DNA of 8,598 bases from Galactobacter sp. (GTDB lineage Bacteria; Actinomycetota; Actinomycetes; Actinomycetales; Micrococcaceae), in assembly GCA_022712075.1 (NCBI GenBank), contig JALAHE010000276.1, positions 1 to 8,598 on the forward strand, written 5' to 3'. Position 1 is the stretch's first letter. The number at the start of each line of letters is the position of its first letter. Of this stretch, positions 8,117-8,598 are shown in pieces. The translations under genes and the position numbers were made by a program. The notes beneath the pieces were generated by a model. That model saw nothing but the letters and a program-made list of their open reading frames with translations, was not told the DNA's origin and searched no databases.

Positions 8117-8497
8117 CTAGGCCGGAGCCCCTGGCCGCACGAGCGTCGCGGCGAGCGCCTCGAGCGCGCCGGGCACCAGGGAGTAGTAGGCCCAGACCCC
8201 GCGCTTCTCGCGGGCGAGCAGTCCGGCGTCCACGAGGATCTTCAGGTGGTGGGACACGGTGGGCTGGCTGAGGTCCAGCGGTTCCTGGATGTCGCAGACG
8301 CAGGTCTCCCCCGCGCCGGACGCCGCGACGATCGAGAGGATCGTGAGCCGCTTGGGGTCGGCGAGCGCCTTGAACTTCGCCGACAGTCCCACCGCCTCGG
8401 CCTCCGTGAGCGGCACCCCGCCGGGCGCCACGCAGCACCGTTCCTCGTCCTGGACGGGGGCACCGACGGCGGGCACGGGTAGGGCGACGCGAGTCAC
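8117..8497 (-). CDS. arsR: ArsR-type arsenite/antimonite-responsive repressor
   Basis: This 126-residue winged-helix repressor should leave its operator when As(III) or Sb(III) binds thiols. The core reads KFKALADPKRLTILSIV (41-57), and CVCD at 66-69 is the cysteine pair of the E. coli plasmid ArsR type, placed before the recognition helix SQPTVSHHLKILVDAGLL (77-94). YYSLVPGAL closes the wing region. A second pair, C21-C22 (ERCC), matches C15-C16 of the Corynebacterium glutamicum ArsR as I recall that sequence; the third Corynebacterium ligand (C55) aligns with Ala62 here, so CVC probably completes the site. The GTG start at 8497 has GGAGG 6 nt upstream. The gene converges on the MFS gene and is read away from an operator-rich region, beyond which an arsenic-resistance gene probably lies. 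Confidence 0.92.
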   Translation of the reverse strand: MTRVALPVPAVGAPVQDEERCCVAPGGVPLTEAEAVGLSAKFKALADPKRLTILSIVAASGAGETCVCDIQEPLDLSQPTVSHHLKILVDAGLLAREKRGVWAYYSLVPGALEALAATLVRPGAPA

Positions 8498-8514
8498 GGG
8501 AGGCCTCCGCTTCG

Positions 8515-8538
8515 AGAGATTGACGATCGTCTATGTCT
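8515..8538. promoter_or_regulatory. ArsR operator-like site O2 (imperfect 10-4-10 inverted repeat)
   Basis: AGAGATTGAC (8515-8524), GATC, then GTCTATGTCT (8529-8538) form an inverted repeat with 8 of 10 paired positions and a perfect central GACGATCGTC palindrome (8522-8531). The design and half-site match O1 at 8552-8575. It overlaps the -35 of the rightward promoter and the predicted arsR transcription start. Confidence 0.72.
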
Positions 8539-8549
8539 GGAAGCATACT
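8520..8549 (+). promoter_or_regulatory. Probable rightward promoter for a gene beyond the window
   Basis: TTGACG at 8520-8525 matches the -35 consensus at 5 of 6 bases. After an 18-nt spacer, CATACT at 8544-8549 matches the -10 at 4 of 6. It is divergent from arsR, with -35 inside O2 and the predicted start of transcription (near 8556) inside O1. No coding start is visible before the window ends. Confidence 0.55.
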
Positions 8550-8570
8550 CAAGACATCGACACTCGTCGA
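8542..8570 (-). promoter_or_regulatory. Probable arsR promoter
   Basis: On the minus strand TCGACG (plus 8565-8570) is a -35 candidate with 4 of 6 matches. A 17-nt spacer leads to TATGCT (plus 8542-8547), a good TANNNT -10. The -35 lies inside O1 and the -10 lies between O1 and O2. The predicted leader is about 37 nt and carries the GGAGG ribosome site. Confidence 0.55.
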
Positions 8571-8577
8571 TGTCTTG
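8550..8577. promoter_or_regulatory. ArsR operator-like site O1 (perfect 12-4-12 inverted repeat)
   Basis: CAAGACATCGAC (8550-8561) and GTCGATGTCTTG (8566-8577) are perfect reverse complements around ACTC. The inner 10-base half-site AGACATCGAC is shared, imperfectly, with O2. The two dyad centres are 37 bp apart. The site overlaps the arsR -35 and the start of the rightward transcript, so ArsR is the likely ligand and both genes likely targets. Confidence 0.82.
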
Positions 8578-8598
8578 CTCGGCGGCCCGCCCCGCCCC

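Overview
The window looks like chromosome of a high-GC actinobacterium. The evidence is GC-rich codon use throughout, an actinobacteria-restricted DUF3073 gene, a HAIR operator (HspR-associated inverted repeat) upstream of clpB, and GTG starts. I cannot place it below phylum with confidence; a Micrococcales or Actinomycetales member is a reasonable guess. The left half is core housekeeping DNA (purM, DUF3073, clpB). The right end carries two independent metal or metalloid regulatory modules of the ArsR/SmtB family.

Layout. Bases 2-943 are the 3' part of purM (purine synthesis), closed by a strong UUCG-tetraloop terminator. Bases 944-1889 hold little protein-coding sequence: a 15-bp-stem hairpin and two directly repeated copies (1111-1308 and 1609-1806) of a 198-nt, indel-free, palindrome-rich element. 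The two copies bracket one small two-helix membrane protein gene (1396-1596). On the minus strand follow a class II-like sirtuin (1890-2861), DUF3073 (3158-3391) and the disaggregase gene clpB (3550-6213). Strong hairpin terminators lie after DUF3073 and after clpB.

The clpB upstream region holds a near-consensus HAIR operator at 6301-6321, so HspR heat-shock control is expected. Divergent from clpB is a probable two-gene unit: a KmtR/NmtR-like nickel/cobalt sensor (6390-6755) and a 12-helix MFS exporter (6829-8046). The sensor keeps residues equivalent to all five KmtR metal ligands. A 26-nt inverted repeat covers its start codon, which suggests autoregulation and perhaps a leaderless mRNA.

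At the right end is a minus-strand ArsR of the arsenite-sensing type (8117-8497) with two cysteine pairs. Its upstream region has two inverted repeats of the same 10-4-10 design, 37 bp apart, overlapping convincing promoters on both strands. A divergent target gene, probably an arsenic-resistance gene, is therefore expected just beyond the window. The most unusual structure here is the duplicated hairpin element around the small membrane gene: 22 of 24 differences between the copies fall outside the palindrome arms, which suggests the folded structure is what is conserved.
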